Assembly: GCA_017617355.1 (NCBI GenBank)
Contig: JAFZWI010000088.1
Span: forward strand, 34,801 to 98,800
Length of the DNA stretch: 64,000 bases
Source: Salinivirgaceae bacterium
GTDB lineage: Bacteria > Bacteroidota > Bacteroidia > Bacteroidales > SZUA-534
Direction: 5' to 3'
A program made the translations under genes and the position numbers. A model generated the notes under the pieces. It did not search any database, was not told the origin of the DNA, and saw only the letters and a list, made by a program, of their open reading frames with translations. This document shows, in pieces, positions 33,777-42,764 of this stretch. How positions within the stretch are numbered: the stretch's first letter is position 1; each line of letters begins with the position of its first letter.

Positions 33777-36700
33777 TCACTTTACTGCAACGCGTCCAGC
33801 GGTGTTTCCAACGCGGACAATATAGACACCTTGTTTAGGCATTTGTATTTCGGTGCGGCTGTCAGTTGCAAGAGTCTTGGCAACCATGCGGCCATTGATG
33901 TCGAACACAATGATTTCACTACCATCGGCTTCAGCCTCAACAACAATGGTGCGCTCGAAAGCATAGATGCTGACAGCTGCAACGGCCTCCTCCGACACTG
34001 CTGTTGCGGGTTCGTTGTTGTTATTCCCACCGCCTTGGTTTTCGTTTCCTTGGCCTTCATTTCCGCCCTGATTTTCACCACCTTGTTCGCCTGTTGCCGG
34101 AATTATTTCCTGTGCTACAAGTGTTTCGTGGCAAACCGAGCAATGCGAGCCTTCAGTCAAACCATCAGTTGTAGCTGTGGCTGCAACAGCCTCATCAACA
34201 ACAACTGTGTGGCCATTGGCCGGGGTTGTAATATGCGTGCTGCTGACCACAATGTGGCAAACCGAGCAATAGACAACCGAGTCGTAGGAGCCTGTCTCGG
34301 TGCAAGTGGATGACATTATGTTCTCGAACAGAACGCTGTCGGCTTTGTGACCAATGGCAGGAATACTGTCGCCGTACTCGTAAATCTTGCCGCAGAGTGC
34401 ACAGCTGAGATTGCCCTCGAATCCTGCATGTGTGCAAGTAGGTGCAGCGGCGTAAAGTATTGTCGTATCGCCGTTGTGCTGGCAATCAATGCGGGTAATG
34501 GCAATGTCAACGCTTTCAAGAACATAGTTGCCGGCATCAGCGCCTGCATATTTTGCAGTGGCTGTGTTAGCGCCAAGCTCGAGAGCCTTGAATTCGGTCC
34601 ACTGCCATTTCTCGGGCAGAGTCACAAGCTGGGTGTTGATGAAGCGAGTCTCAATGGTTGCCTCGGGCTTGTTTGGCGCCTCTGGTGCTTTGTTAATGAT
34701 GAGTGAGCCGTCGGTGATAGCAAACTCAACATCGGCAAAGTTGGAGTTCAGGTTGCTGAAATTGCTTGCCGAAAGCTGCATCGGGTAAGTGCCGGCGGTG
34801 GTGCCGCTTATTGTTGAATCACCATTGAAGGTAAAATCGTTTTCAGAATAGATGTCAAGTTCATCGTTTATTTCGAATGTGTAGCCTTCAACACTCTGTT
34901 CCTGAGCGTTATAAACAACCACGCTACTGTTTCCAGTGATAGTTACAACAACACCTGTCTTTGGCGCAATGCTGAATGTTGCCGAACCACTGACTGTGTA
35001 ATTGCCGTCGGCATTATCGGTTATTGTCACGTTTTTGCTTCCGGCATTGGTGACATCGGTAGAATAGGCAACCTCGTACTCTGATTCAGAAATAGTCACG
35101 GCGCCGTCTTTCACTGTTACTGTAGGTGTTTGGGCCAAACCGTTATAGGTGAACGATGTAGCACTCAATTCGATTGTCGGATTTTCAACCACCTTTGGCG
35201 CAATTGCAAACCCGGTGGTTTTGGCTGTTGGCAGTTGGTAGTTGTTGTTGCTCAAGCCTTCTGCCGTGGCTGTATAAGTGCCGGCATTGGTCTGTGCGCC
35301 ACTTACTGTTACTTCGCAAACATCGCCACTAATCAAACCAGAGGCAGTGGCTGTTGGTGCTTGTGCTGTTCCATTGTAGAAGAACGAGGTTTCACCCCAC
35401 GCAAGCGTTACTTCTTTCGGATTGATAGAGAACGACTTAGTATTGTCTTCGGGCAGTTCGTAATTTGGGTTGCTTAAAGACGATGCAGTAGCAGTCAGGT
35501 TTGTTCCTGCGCTGATTTGTGCGCCGCCAACTGTAACTTCGCAAACATCGCCCACAGCCAAACTTGTGGCTGTAGCCGACGGAGCTTGAGCTAAACCGTT
35601 GTAAGTGAACGAAGCCGTTCCCCATTCAAGCGTTACCACCTTAGGAGTGATGGTGAATTGTTTGCTGATGGTTCCGTTCCAAGTTGCTGTTGCCGCATTT
35701 GCCTCACCTGCATTGGTGTTATTACTATATGTCACTGTGGCAGAACCGTCATAGGTGAATGTTTTTCCGCACATTGTTCGACCAACAGTAACATCAAGCC
35801 CGCTTTCGAGTGTATAGGCCGAACCTTTGTAGGTGTAGCTTGTGGTGTTGAATGTTATGTCGGAATCCGTAAGATTTTCGAAAACAAAGCTGCCGTTGCC
35901 GCTGAAGTTGAATCCCGAAATGTTTCCGTTGCAGACCATTCTGCCATTGTTTATGAGAGCACGAGTGGTAAGCGTTGAAATTGAAGCGTCAGCTGGAATT
36001 ACCAATGTTTGGCCGGCCTCAACGGTATAGTCTTCCAATAATACCACATTGCCTGAAACTGTGATTGTATTGCCTTCGGAAACAAGCATTCCCACGCGGT
36101 CGTGCGAATTATCAAGCACGGGGCTTGCATCCTCACCAACCGTTTGGAACCACGGACCTTCGTTGGTGCCACCATTCAAAAGCAAGGCTACTGCACCGCA
36201 AGCAAGTTGGTCAGCTGTCACCGGGGTGGTATTTTGCCCGTCAGCTAATGTTGAACCTGGCGTAAATGTCTCAGTACCCGTACTATTCTGCACTGTTCCG
36301 TTTCCATCGGTAGCACAACCTGCCAAATAATAACAATTGTTTTTAGTGCCGCTTTTACCACAAAGGCCGCCTACATAATTGCCACTACCCGAAACTATAC
36401 CAGTGTTGAGACAGTTGGTAAGACCGCCCCAACTACCATTAATACCTCCTACAGAAGAACTGCCAGAAACCGTACCAGTGTTGTAGCAGTTGTTTTCAAC
36501 GACATAATTGGCACAACCACAAATGCCGCCTACATCAGAAGAACTGCCTGAAATCGCGCCAGTGTTGTAGCAATATTCCAGAGTGCTTTTTTCAGAATAA
36601 CCACTGATTCCGCCCACAAAAGACCTATCACTACCACTGCCAGAAACCATACCCGTGTTGTGGCAGTTGGTTGCTTTGTTATCAGCCGTATTCGTTTTTC

Positions 36701-39317
36701 CAATGATTCCACCAACATATTTACCTATTGCTTCCACATTGCCAGTATTGTAGCTGTTTTCTATTGAAGCCGTACCAGCCATCCAGCCAGTAATGCCGCC
36801 TATAAACCCGTTTTTGCTTGCATCATTAGCCGAGTATGAATAAACCTTGCCGGTATTGTAGCAGTTGGTTATTTTACCATTAAACTGTATACCGCAAATA
36901 CCACCAACACATCTAATATATGCGCTGATATATCCTGAATTGTGACAGTTTTCAATTACTGATGACCCAGTCATATATCCACAAATACCGCCTGCATCAC
37001 TATCACCAGTACCATTTACGGCGTCAGTCGGATTACTTGCATAAACAGTAGATGCATTGTAACAATTTGATATTTTAGTGTTGCCATCAACGTAGCCGCA
37101 AAAACCAGCGACAAATTGATACCCACGGAAATAGGAATCAATGATACTTGTATTCTTAATGGTTGCATTATTAGTAGAATAACCAAACAAACCCACATAC
37201 GATACATTGTCATCATTTAAATACAAACCACTAATAGTGTGTCCGTTACCGTCAAACTTTCCTTCATATTTATTGGTGTTTGTACCTATCGGCGTCCAAA
37301 CCGTAAAATTGCTGCCGTTGCCGTTTAGAGCGCCCGAGCCGTCGGTTTTCAGCACATTGCTGTTTACTGTAATGTCGCTCATCAAGACGGCGTTTGCATT
37401 AGTTGTGCCACTGTTCACTATCTCAGCAAAACCATACAGCTGGCTGGCATTTGATATTGCATAATATCCTATATAATCTGAAGTAAGTCCCAGCGACTGG
37501 TAATTGCTTTGCGACACGACTGTAATTTCGGGCAAAAATGTGGCGGTATATGTTTTTGTCTCAGTAGCCGAAATCGTATGTGTTTGAGCACCACCATCGC
37601 TCCAACTAACAAACATACAACCAGTTTTTGGTGTTGCTGTTAGGCGGACACTACTTCCATAACTATATGTTCCGCCTCCTGTAACCGAGCCGTAGTTTGT
37701 ATTGTTGGGAACGACTGTTACAACCTGATTCCAATAAACAGTTCCCCAATACCAAGAGCTATTCCAGTCTGAAGGTTGCGCATCAGACGTCATGTTACAA
37801 TAGATTTTACCTACATGAACAGCATTATATCCCATTGTTGTAACAGTGGTAGGAATGGTGATTGAAGTGATGCCAGACCCGCTGATTCCATAAGTTTCAA
37901 TGGTTTTAACATTGCTCGGAATAGTAAGGGAAGTCAGATTTGTGCAATTGCCAAACGCATCCTGTCCAATGGTTTGTACCGTGCTCGGGATAGTATATGA
38001 TGATTTTGCGGGAGGGATTCGGACAAGTTTTGTTTTGTTCTTATTATACAATACTCCGTTATTATCCACAGAATAGTTGACTGAGCTGGATGATACAATG
38101 AATTTTGTCAGACTGGTGCAGCCATCAACTGCGGAAGCATACATTGTGGCGTTATCTCCTATGGTTAGTTGTGTAAGGCTGGTACAGTTGCAAAACGCAC
38201 CATCATCTATTAGTGTTATACTGGGATTGTTTCCAAATGAAACACTACTTAAGGCACTACATTCAAAGAAAGCGCCTCCCCCGATAGTAGTAACACTTGT
38301 AGGAATTGATATTGATGTCAACGCTGAACATTCCAAGAATGCATATACAGGAATGCTTGTGGTTTTTCCGCTTAATGTTACGCTTTTAAGTTTTGTGCAT
38401 TCATAAAAAACACCTTCGCCAAATGTTGGTACAGTTCCATAGCTCGAAGTCGGCAGAGTGAATTTTTGTAAATTGGTACAACCTTTGAAAGCGTAACTTC
38501 CAATATTTTCAACCTTATTTCCGTTAGAAAACTCCATGGTTCCCAGACTTGTACAATTCTCAAACGCATGCTCACCAATATTTGTAAAAGTGTAATTGAA
38601 ACCAACCTCAAAATAGAGATTTTTGCAATCACAAAAAGCATAATTACCAATGTTGCGGACCATGGTTGTAGATCCGTTGCCGTAAAACAATCCAAGATTG
38701 GTGCACCCGTAAAATGCATAATCACCAATGGTTGTAAGATTTTCATTAGCAATAAAACTATTATTATTGGTACCAAGACTGGTACACCCATAAAACGCAT
38801 AATTACCAATGGTTGTAACTCCATCTGCTAATAAGACTTTTTGCAAACTTGTACATCCACGAAAAGCACCTTCTCCAATAGTTTTTAGTTTTCCAGTATG
38901 TCTATAATAACTTACTTCAGTTATACCAGTGCAACCCTTAAAAGCATTTGCTCCAATGGTTATTACCTCATCACCAATTTCTACTGATGTAATTCCTGTT
39001 TTACCAGAAAATGCATTATCAGCAATTTTTGTGATTTTATAAGTTTGGTTGTTATATGGTACATCTTCAAAAATGGTTAATTTTCCAGTTTTAGTACCTC
39101 CCACAACAATTGCCGTATTATCATTATAAAGGTCATAAACAATCCCCATATTGTTGTAGTCATAATTTGATTTCAACACATTGGCTGCCTGTGTCGCCAA
39201 TCCGTAGCAAAAAAGGCTAATCAGACATAAAAGTCTTAACAGGCTATTGCTGGCTCTCTTAGGTTGCACTGCCAGTGTGCCTCTCTCTACTTGAGTAAAA
39301 TTCAGTGTTCTTTTCAT
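33777..39317 (-). CDS. Giant BspA-like surface protein 2 with GLUG, MBG and type IX-like sorting domain
   Basis: An 1846-residue secreted protein. A long N-terminal signal region (hydrophobic core at 28-43, LCLISLFCYGLATQA) is followed by BspA-type leucine-rich repeats (about 60-510; IGDYAFYGCTNL-type units), an InlB-like beta repeat (about 530-590), GLUG repeats (about 610-960; VGGICG..ENCHNSG, NCYNTGKV), and MBG-type beta domains (about 1090-1480; VTLEWGTASFTYNGLAQ). Cysteine modules (about 1560-1740; DSVVYCSVCH) and a G/N-rich linker precede a C-terminal sorting domain (about 1775-1846; GVYIVRVGNTAGRVAVK). It is likely outer-membrane-anchored and adhesive. Flanks match those of surface protein 1. 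Confidence 0.88.
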   Translation of the reverse strand: MKRTLNFTQVERGTLAVQPKRASNSLLRLLCLISLFCYGLATQAANVLKSNYDYNNMGIVYDLYNDNTAIVVGGTKTGKLTIFEDVPYNNQTYKITKIADNAFSGKTGITSVEIGDEVITIGANAFKGCTGITEVSYYRHTGKLKTIGEGAFRGCTSLQKVLLADGVTTIGNYAFYGCTSLGTNNNSFIANENLTTIGDYAFYGCTNLGLFYGNGSTTMVRNIGNYAFCDCKNLYFEVGFNYTFTNIGEHAFENCTSLGTMEFSNGNKVENIGSYAFKGCTNLQKFTLPTSSYGTVPTFGEGVFYECTKLKSVTLSGKTTSIPVYAFLECSALTSISIPTSVTTIGGGAFFECSALSSVSFGNNPSITLIDDGAFCNCTSLTQLTIGDNATMYASAVDGCTSLTKFIVSSSSVNYSVDNNGVLYNKNKTKLVRIPPAKSSYTIPSTVQTIGQDAFGNCTNLTSLTIPSNVKTIETYGISGSGITSITIPTTVTTMGYNAVHVGKIYCNMTSDAQPSDWNSSWYWGTVYWNQVVTVVPNNTNYGSVTGGGTYSYGSSVRLTATPKTGCMFVSWSDGGAQTHTISATETKTYTATFLPEITVVSQSNYQSLGLTSDYIGYYAISNASQLYGFAEIVNSGTTNANAVLMSDITVNSNVLKTDGSGALNGNGSNFTVWTPIGTNTNKYEGKFDGNGHTISGLYLNDDNVSYVGLFGYSTNNATIKNTSIIDSYFRGYQFVAGFCGYVDGNTKISNCYNASTVYASNPTDAVNGTGDSDAGGICGYMTGSSVIENCHNSGYISAYIRCVGGICGIQFNGKITNCYNTGKVYSYSANDASKNGFIGGITGWMAGTASIENSYNTGNVEAIGKYVGGIIGKTNTADNKATNCHNTGMVSGSGSDRSFVGGISGYSEKSTLEYCYNTGAISGSSSDVGGICGCANYVVENNCYNTGTVSGSSSVGGINGSWGGLTNCLNTGIVSGSGNYVGGLCGKSGTKNNCYYLAGCATDGNGTVQNSTGTETFTPGSTLADGQNTTPVTADQLACGAVALLLNGGTNEGPWFQTVGEDASPVLDNSHDRVGMLVSEGNTITVSGNVVLLEDYTVEAGQTLVIPADASISTLTTRALINNGRMVCNGNISGFNFSGNGSFVFENLTDSDITFNTTSYTYKGSAYTLESGLDVTVGRTMCGKTFTYDGSATVTYSNNTNAGEANAATATWNGTISKQFTITPKVVTLEWGTASFTYNGLAQAPSATATSLAVGDVCEVTVGGAQISAGTNLTATASSLSNPNYELPEDNTKSFSINPKEVTLAWGETSFFYNGTAQAPTATASGLISGDVCEVTVSGAQTNAGTYTATAEGLSNNNYQLPTAKTTGFAIAPKVVENPTIELSATSFTYNGLAQTPTVTVKDGAVTISESEYEVAYSTDVTNAGSKNVTITDNADGNYTVSGSATFSIAPKTGVVVTITGNSSVVVYNAQEQSVEGYTFEINDELDIYSENDFTFNGDSTISGTTAGTYPMQLSASNFSNLNSNFADVEFAITDGSLIINKAPEAPNKPEATIETRFINTQLVTLPEKWQWTEFKALELGANTATAKYAGADAGNYVLESVDIAITRIDCQHNGDTTILYAAAPTCTHAGFEGNLSCALCGKIYEYGDSIPAIGHKADSVLFENIMSSTCTETGSYDSVVYCSVCHIVVSSTHITTPANGHTVVVDEAVAATATTDGLTEGSHCSVCHETLVAQEIIPATGEQGGENQGGNEGQGNENQGGGNNNNEPATAVSEEAVAAVSIYAFERTIVVEAEADGSEIIVFDINGRMVAKTLATDSRTEIQMPKQGVYIVRVGNTAGRVAVK

Positions 39318-39360
39318 AATAAATTATTATTTTAAATGTTTATAAATAATAGTTTCAATG

Positions 39361-39456
39361 TTAGCTGTAAATCAAACCCACCAAAACGCAGCAAATGGCT
39401 GTTAGCACCAAAAGCGTGCAGACTAAAATGCTTATAAATGTGCGTGTTGTTTTCAT
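39361..39456 (-). CDS. Conserved micropeptide B, copy 2 (31 aa, hydrophobic)
   Basis: A 31-codon ORF starting at the ATG at 39456. It begins MKTTRTFISILVCTLLVLTA and continues with a hydrophobic cysteine-pair segment ending in tyrosine-serine. It is homologous to 5823-5915. It starts 11 bases after micropeptide A and ends 43 bases before surface protein 2. A short basic start followed by one membrane helix is the only structure visible. See copy 1 for the codon-level comparison. Confidence 0.62.
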   Translation of the reverse strand: MKTTRTFISILVCTLLVLTAICCVLVGLIYS

Positions 39457-39467
39457 CTATCAGACGT

Positions 39468-39521
39468 TTAAAAATTCGTTTTGGTTGCGTACGGTTTGCG
39501 AAATATGTAATTGACCTCCAT
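39468..39521 (-). CDS. Conserved micropeptide A, copy 2 (17 aa)
   Basis: The ORF MEVNYIFRKPYATKTNF is 17 residues. It aligns without gaps to the shorter form of copy 1 (MGFNHIFRKPHATKTNF), six codons differing synonymously and four by replacement. The spacing to micropeptide B (11 bases) is identical in the two loci. A leader peptide that responds to translation and a functional micropeptide are both possible. Confidence 0.55.
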   Translation of the reverse strand: MEVNYIFRKPYATKTNF

Positions 39522-39614
39522 AAGTTCTAAGTTTAAATGTTGAACAGGTTTAACAAGTTGAAATCATTACTCTTTAAACTTTAATCATTAAACATTACTC
39601 TCTTTTTGTCATGT

Positions 39615-39647
39615 CAAAGGTCGCACACTGTATTTTATGAAACAATA
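39615..39647 (-). promoter_or_regulatory. Promoter of micro-ORF/surface protein 2 unit
   Basis: Minus-strand TATTG (39643-39647), exactly 20 bases, GACCTTTG (39615-39622). Identical spacing to the copy at 6179-6211, again right beside the 21-base repeats. Confidence 0.6.
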
Positions 39648-39657
39648 TCCGAAAAAT

Positions 39658-39705
39658 GAACGGCGGGTTTGACTTAACGAACGGCGGGTTTGACTTAACG
39701 AACGG
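39658..39705 (-). repeat. 21-base tandem direct repeats, 2 units plus partial; candidate LytTR sites
   Basis: Two identical 21-base units (39658-39678, 39679-39699) and a 6-base partial unit (39700-39705), identical in sequence to the units at 6222-6290. On the minus strand they contain CCGTTCGTTAAG at 21-base spacing, as expected for LytTR-type regulators. They lie between the surface gene and the divergent kinase/LytTR-regulator operon, roughly 245 bases before its first ATG. Confidence 0.72.
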
Positions 39706-39924
39706 TTTTTGAAAAAGGGTAAAAAAGGGGTAAAAAAGGCCGTTTTTCAGGCGAAGTTTTGGGCGAAAATGCGGATTTTTGAGAGTTAAGAGTGATAAGT
39801 TATAAGTGACAAGGCATAAGTGATAAGGCCAAAGTTTTAAGTTAAAAGTTTAGATGTGAGAGTTTAGTGTTTAGAGTTTAAGTTTTCGTTATTGTCTTCG
39901 TTATCGTCAGTGTTTGTATTTTTT

Positions 39925-39932
39925 TACATTTG
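39925..39932 (+). promoter_or_regulatory. Promoter -7 element of the kinase/regulator operon
   Basis: TACATTTG fits TAnnTTTG, 17 bases before the ATG at 39950. No good -33 box is seen at the usual distance. It lies inside the region that an upstream TTG start (39914) would require to be coding, so it argues against that start. Confidence 0.5.
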
Positions 39933-39949
39933 CAATAAATATCATTCCG

Positions 39950-41971
39950 ATGTCGAAACGTCTCATATTGTTGATTATAGCTGCCGCGCTGCAAATGCTG
40001 CCGCAAGCGGTCTTTTCGCAGGACACAGACACCGATGAGTTTGTCGACCCTAACCAACCTCAAATCGACAGTCTGCTCAATGTCACAAAACCCGACTCAC
40101 CCGACAGTGTTAAGGCAAGGAATTACTATTCTGTGGCATGGATTACTTGCGACAACGACACATGCCTTAAATATGCCCTACTATCGCTTGAGTTTTGCAA
40201 GCCGACGGACTCGGTGCTGATAGCAAGGAATTACAACAACCTGTCTTATTCATATTATATGAAAGATGAGACACGCAAAGCGTTGCAATACCGTTTAAAA
40301 GCTGCTGATATATACAACAAAGTTTCGTATAAGCAAGATGAAGCTATCTCATTCATGAGTATCGGTAAGTTTTACGAGGATTTGAATATCAGAGACAGCA
40401 TTTTCTACTATTATAACAAGGCGTTAAAATATTTTGCCGAAACCCAGGATACAGGTCGCTTGATAAAGTTGTACTTTGGTTTAAGCTCGGCATATTTCAA
40501 CAGTTCATTATATGCCAATGCCGAAGAAAACCTTCGCAAGGCGTTAAACTATGCCGAACTCTCAAACGACACATTAAAGATAGCATACAGCTATTCACGA
40601 ATAGGCGAGATTTATCTCTTACAATCAGACACTCTGCTTAATCGCACTATTAAGATTCTAAACAAATCAGTGCAAATGTATGAGTCTGTTAATGTTGTAA
40701 AATATAATGAAGTTAACGACAAGTACTTTGCATACGCTCTGTTGGCTAGTGCCTATATCAATATGGCAGAAACAACAGGAGAAAAGGCGTACGCTGACAG
40801 TTGCTATATGTATATTAAAAAGATTGGCAACTATTATCTGGCTACTGGTGCGTATTACGATTATATCGAATCCCGATATAGTTATGTCGATTATCTTGTC
40901 TTTTACAAAAGATACAATGATGCGCTTGCCGAATTGCTGAAATTGGGGAAATACCTAACGGACAATAGCTCCATTTTCACTTTAGTAGATTACAATAATA
41001 AGTTGTATCAAGTCTATTCTCATCTTGGTGACTACAAAAACGCCTTGCGCTGCCACGAGAAATATATGGAATACAAGATAGCGTATGTCAACGACAGCTC
41101 ACTAAACAGCATAAAAAATGCCGAAGTGGAGCGCACACGCATGCTCGACTCGGTCAATCACAAATTCGAAACCATGCGCATTGAGACCGAGCACCAGAAA
41201 GAATTGACAAAGACACGGATGAAAACACGGGTCTTGCTTAGCATTGCGCTTATTTTCATACTCGTAGGTGTCATATTGTTCTTTTTCTATAAGACAGCCA
41301 AAGAGAGTGAGGAAAACAAACTGCGCGCCGACGCCCTCGAGATTGAGCGGACGCTGCTACGCACGCAGATGAACCCGCACTTCATCTTCAACGCACTCAA
41401 CTCCATTCAGAGTTTCATCACTAGCAACAATCAGGGCGAGGCGGTCCGCTATCTATCAAAGTTTGCCAAGCTGATGCGCATGATACTGAACAACTCCATG
41501 CAGCAGTATGTGCTGCTAAGCGAGGAGCTGGCGTCGCTCAGCCTCTATCTCGACCTCGAGCAGGTGCGTTTCAACAACCGATTTAGCTACAAGATTGACA
41601 TTGACGACGAGGTGGAGGAGGACCTTGTGAAAGTGCCGCCTATGCTCATCCAACCGTTTGTTGAGAATGCCATACTGCACGGCTTGATGCACAAGCCCGA
41701 AGGCGGACTTATTACTATATGTTTAGCCGAGAACGGGAACAACACCCTTACATGCACCATAACCGACAATGGTGTTGGCCGCAAGGCCGCCGCCGAGATT
41801 GAGAGCAAAAACGAACACTCGCATAAGTCGGTTGGCATGCAGCTCACCCGCGACCGTCTGCAGGAGCTCAACAGCAACACGCAGCACTCGTGCGCAATCA
41901 CCGACCTTGAGGACTCTGACGGCAATGCGCTTGGCACACAAGTGATAATAATAATCCCCGAACAGGTGTAG
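39950..41971 (+). CDS. TPR-containing LytS-type sensor histidine kinase
   Basis: A 673-residue sensor kinase. The ATG at 39950 gives a signal peptide (MSKRLILLIIAAALQMLPQA..FSQ); a TTG at 39914 is open but conflicts with the promoter. A periplasmic tetratricopeptide-like domain (about 45-400; NYNNLSYSYYMKDETRKALQ, AYSYSRIGEIYL) is followed by one membrane helix (about 425-445, VLLSIALIFILVGVILFFFY). The His_kinase domain has QMNPHFIFNALNSIQSFI with the phospho-acceptor histidine near residue 477, then an HATPase domain (PPMLIQPFVENAILHGL; TITDNGVGRKAA). It forms an operon with the LytTR regulator. The TPR part suggests it senses a protein or envelope state. Confidence 0.93.
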   Translation: MSKRLILLIIAAALQMLPQAVFSQDTDTDEFVDPNQPQIDSLLNVTKPDSPDSVKARNYYSVAWITCDNDTCLKYALLSLEFCKPTDSVLIARNYNNLSYSYYMKDETRKALQYRLKAADIYNKVSYKQDEAISFMSIGKFYEDLNIRDSIFYYYNKALKYFAETQDTGRLIKLYFGLSSAYFNSSLYANAEENLRKALNYAELSNDTLKIAYSYSRIGEIYLLQSDTLLNRTIKILNKSVQMYESVNVVKYNEVNDKYFAYALLASAYINMAETTGEKAYADSCYMYIKKIGNYYLATGAYYDYIESRYSYVDYLVFYKRYNDALAELLKLGKYLTDNSSIFTLVDYNNKLYQVYSHLGDYKNALRCHEKYMEYKIAYVNDSSLNSIKNAEVERTRMLDSVNHKFETMRIETEHQKELTKTRMKTRVLLSIALIFILVGVILFFFYKTAKESEENKLRADALEIERTLLRTQMNPHFIFNALNSIQSFITSNNQGEAVRYLSKFAKLMRMILNNSMQQYVLLSEELASLSLYLDLEQVRFNNRFSYKIDIDDEVEEDLVKVPPMLIQPFVENAILHGLMHKPEGGLITICLAENGNNTLTCTITDNGVGRKAAAEIESKNEHSHKSVGMQLTRDRLQELNSNTQHSCAITDLEDSDGNALGTQVIIIIPEQV

Positions 41972-42012
41972 GTTTAGAAAAAATATATATTTACACCTAT
42001 AAAATATACCGT

Positions 42013-42747
42013 ATGAAAGTTGCAATAATTGACGACGAGAGCAATGGCCGCAATATCATTCGGCAATACCTTTCGCTGTACTGTCAAGATGTTGAGGTGA
42101 TTGGCGAAGCCGACTCCGTGAAAAGTGGAGTGAAACTGCTAAGCAAGCAAACCACTGACGTTGTATTCCTTGACATTCAGATGCAGGACGGCACCGGTTT
42201 CAATCTGCTTGAGCTGTTGCCGCAGCGCACTTTCAAGGTCATTTTTGTAACATCGTTCGACCAGTTTGCTCTCAAGGCTATCAAGTACAGTGCTGCCGAC
42301 TATCTGCTCAAACCTGTTGACCCCGATGCTTTTGTTGAGGCGGTTGAGAAGGTCAGAGCCGACATTACGCAACTTGCAGCACCAAGAGACATCCGCATTG
42401 AGGAGCTGCTGACCAACATTAACAGCTTTGCGAAAATCGGGCTTCCCACCAACGACGGCATTCAGTTTGTCAAAGTCGACGACATTGTCCGCTGCGAGGC
42501 CGACGGAGCTTACACACTGGTTATCATGGACGGGGGAACACGTATTATGGTGTCGAAAAACCTCAAAGTTTATGAGGAGTTGTTTGCCGACCGCAAGTTT
42601 CTGCGCGTTCACAAGTCGCATCTGATAAACACCCGCTACATCGACAAGTACATCAATGGCGACGGCGGCAGCGTTGTTATGGCCGACGGCTCAACAGTCG
42701 AAGTATCGCGCCGCAAAAAGGAAGAGTTGCTTAGTATGATGATGTGA
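42013..42747 (+). CDS. LytTR-family response regulator
   Basis: A 244-residue response regulator. The receiver domain (1-115) has the acidic pair D7-D8, phospho-acceptor D54 in VFLDIQMQDGTG, T80 and K100 in DYLLKPVDPD. The LytTR DNA-binding domain (about 140-240) has FVKVDDIVRCEADGAYTLVI, FLRVHKSHLINTRYIDKY and VEVSRRKKEELL, typical of the family. LytTR domains bind direct repeats spaced about 21 bases. It follows the kinase gene by 41 bases. The nearest candidate sites are the 21-base repeats at 39658-39705, with related ones at 6222-6290. Confidence 0.95.
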   Translation: MKVAIIDDESNGRNIIRQYLSLYCQDVEVIGEADSVKSGVKLLSKQTTDVVFLDIQMQDGTGFNLLELLPQRTFKVIFVTSFDQFALKAIKYSAADYLLKPVDPDAFVEAVEKVRADITQLAAPRDIRIEELLTNINSFAKIGLPTNDGIQFVKVDDIVRCEADGAYTLVIMDGGTRIMVSKNLKVYEELFADRKFLRVHKSHLINTRYIDKYINGDGGSVVMADGSTVEVSRRKKEELLSMMM

Positions 42748-42764
42748 TTTTCGGAATCACCGCG

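Larger units (their letters stand above)
39318..39949. other. Intergenic region between surface protein 2 and the kinase gene
   Basis: Holds the micro-ORF pair, a low-complexity leader (about 39530-39610), the promoter, the 21-base repeats, a segment similar to 6291-6365, and AGTTATAAGTGA-like low-complexity sequence up to 39900 before the kinase promoter. Confidence 0.7.

Noticed and set aside
39914-39949. Longer kinase start at TTG (39914)
   Set aside because: It would place the promoter box TACATTTG inside the coding region and put an odd extension before a good signal peptide that starts at 39950.
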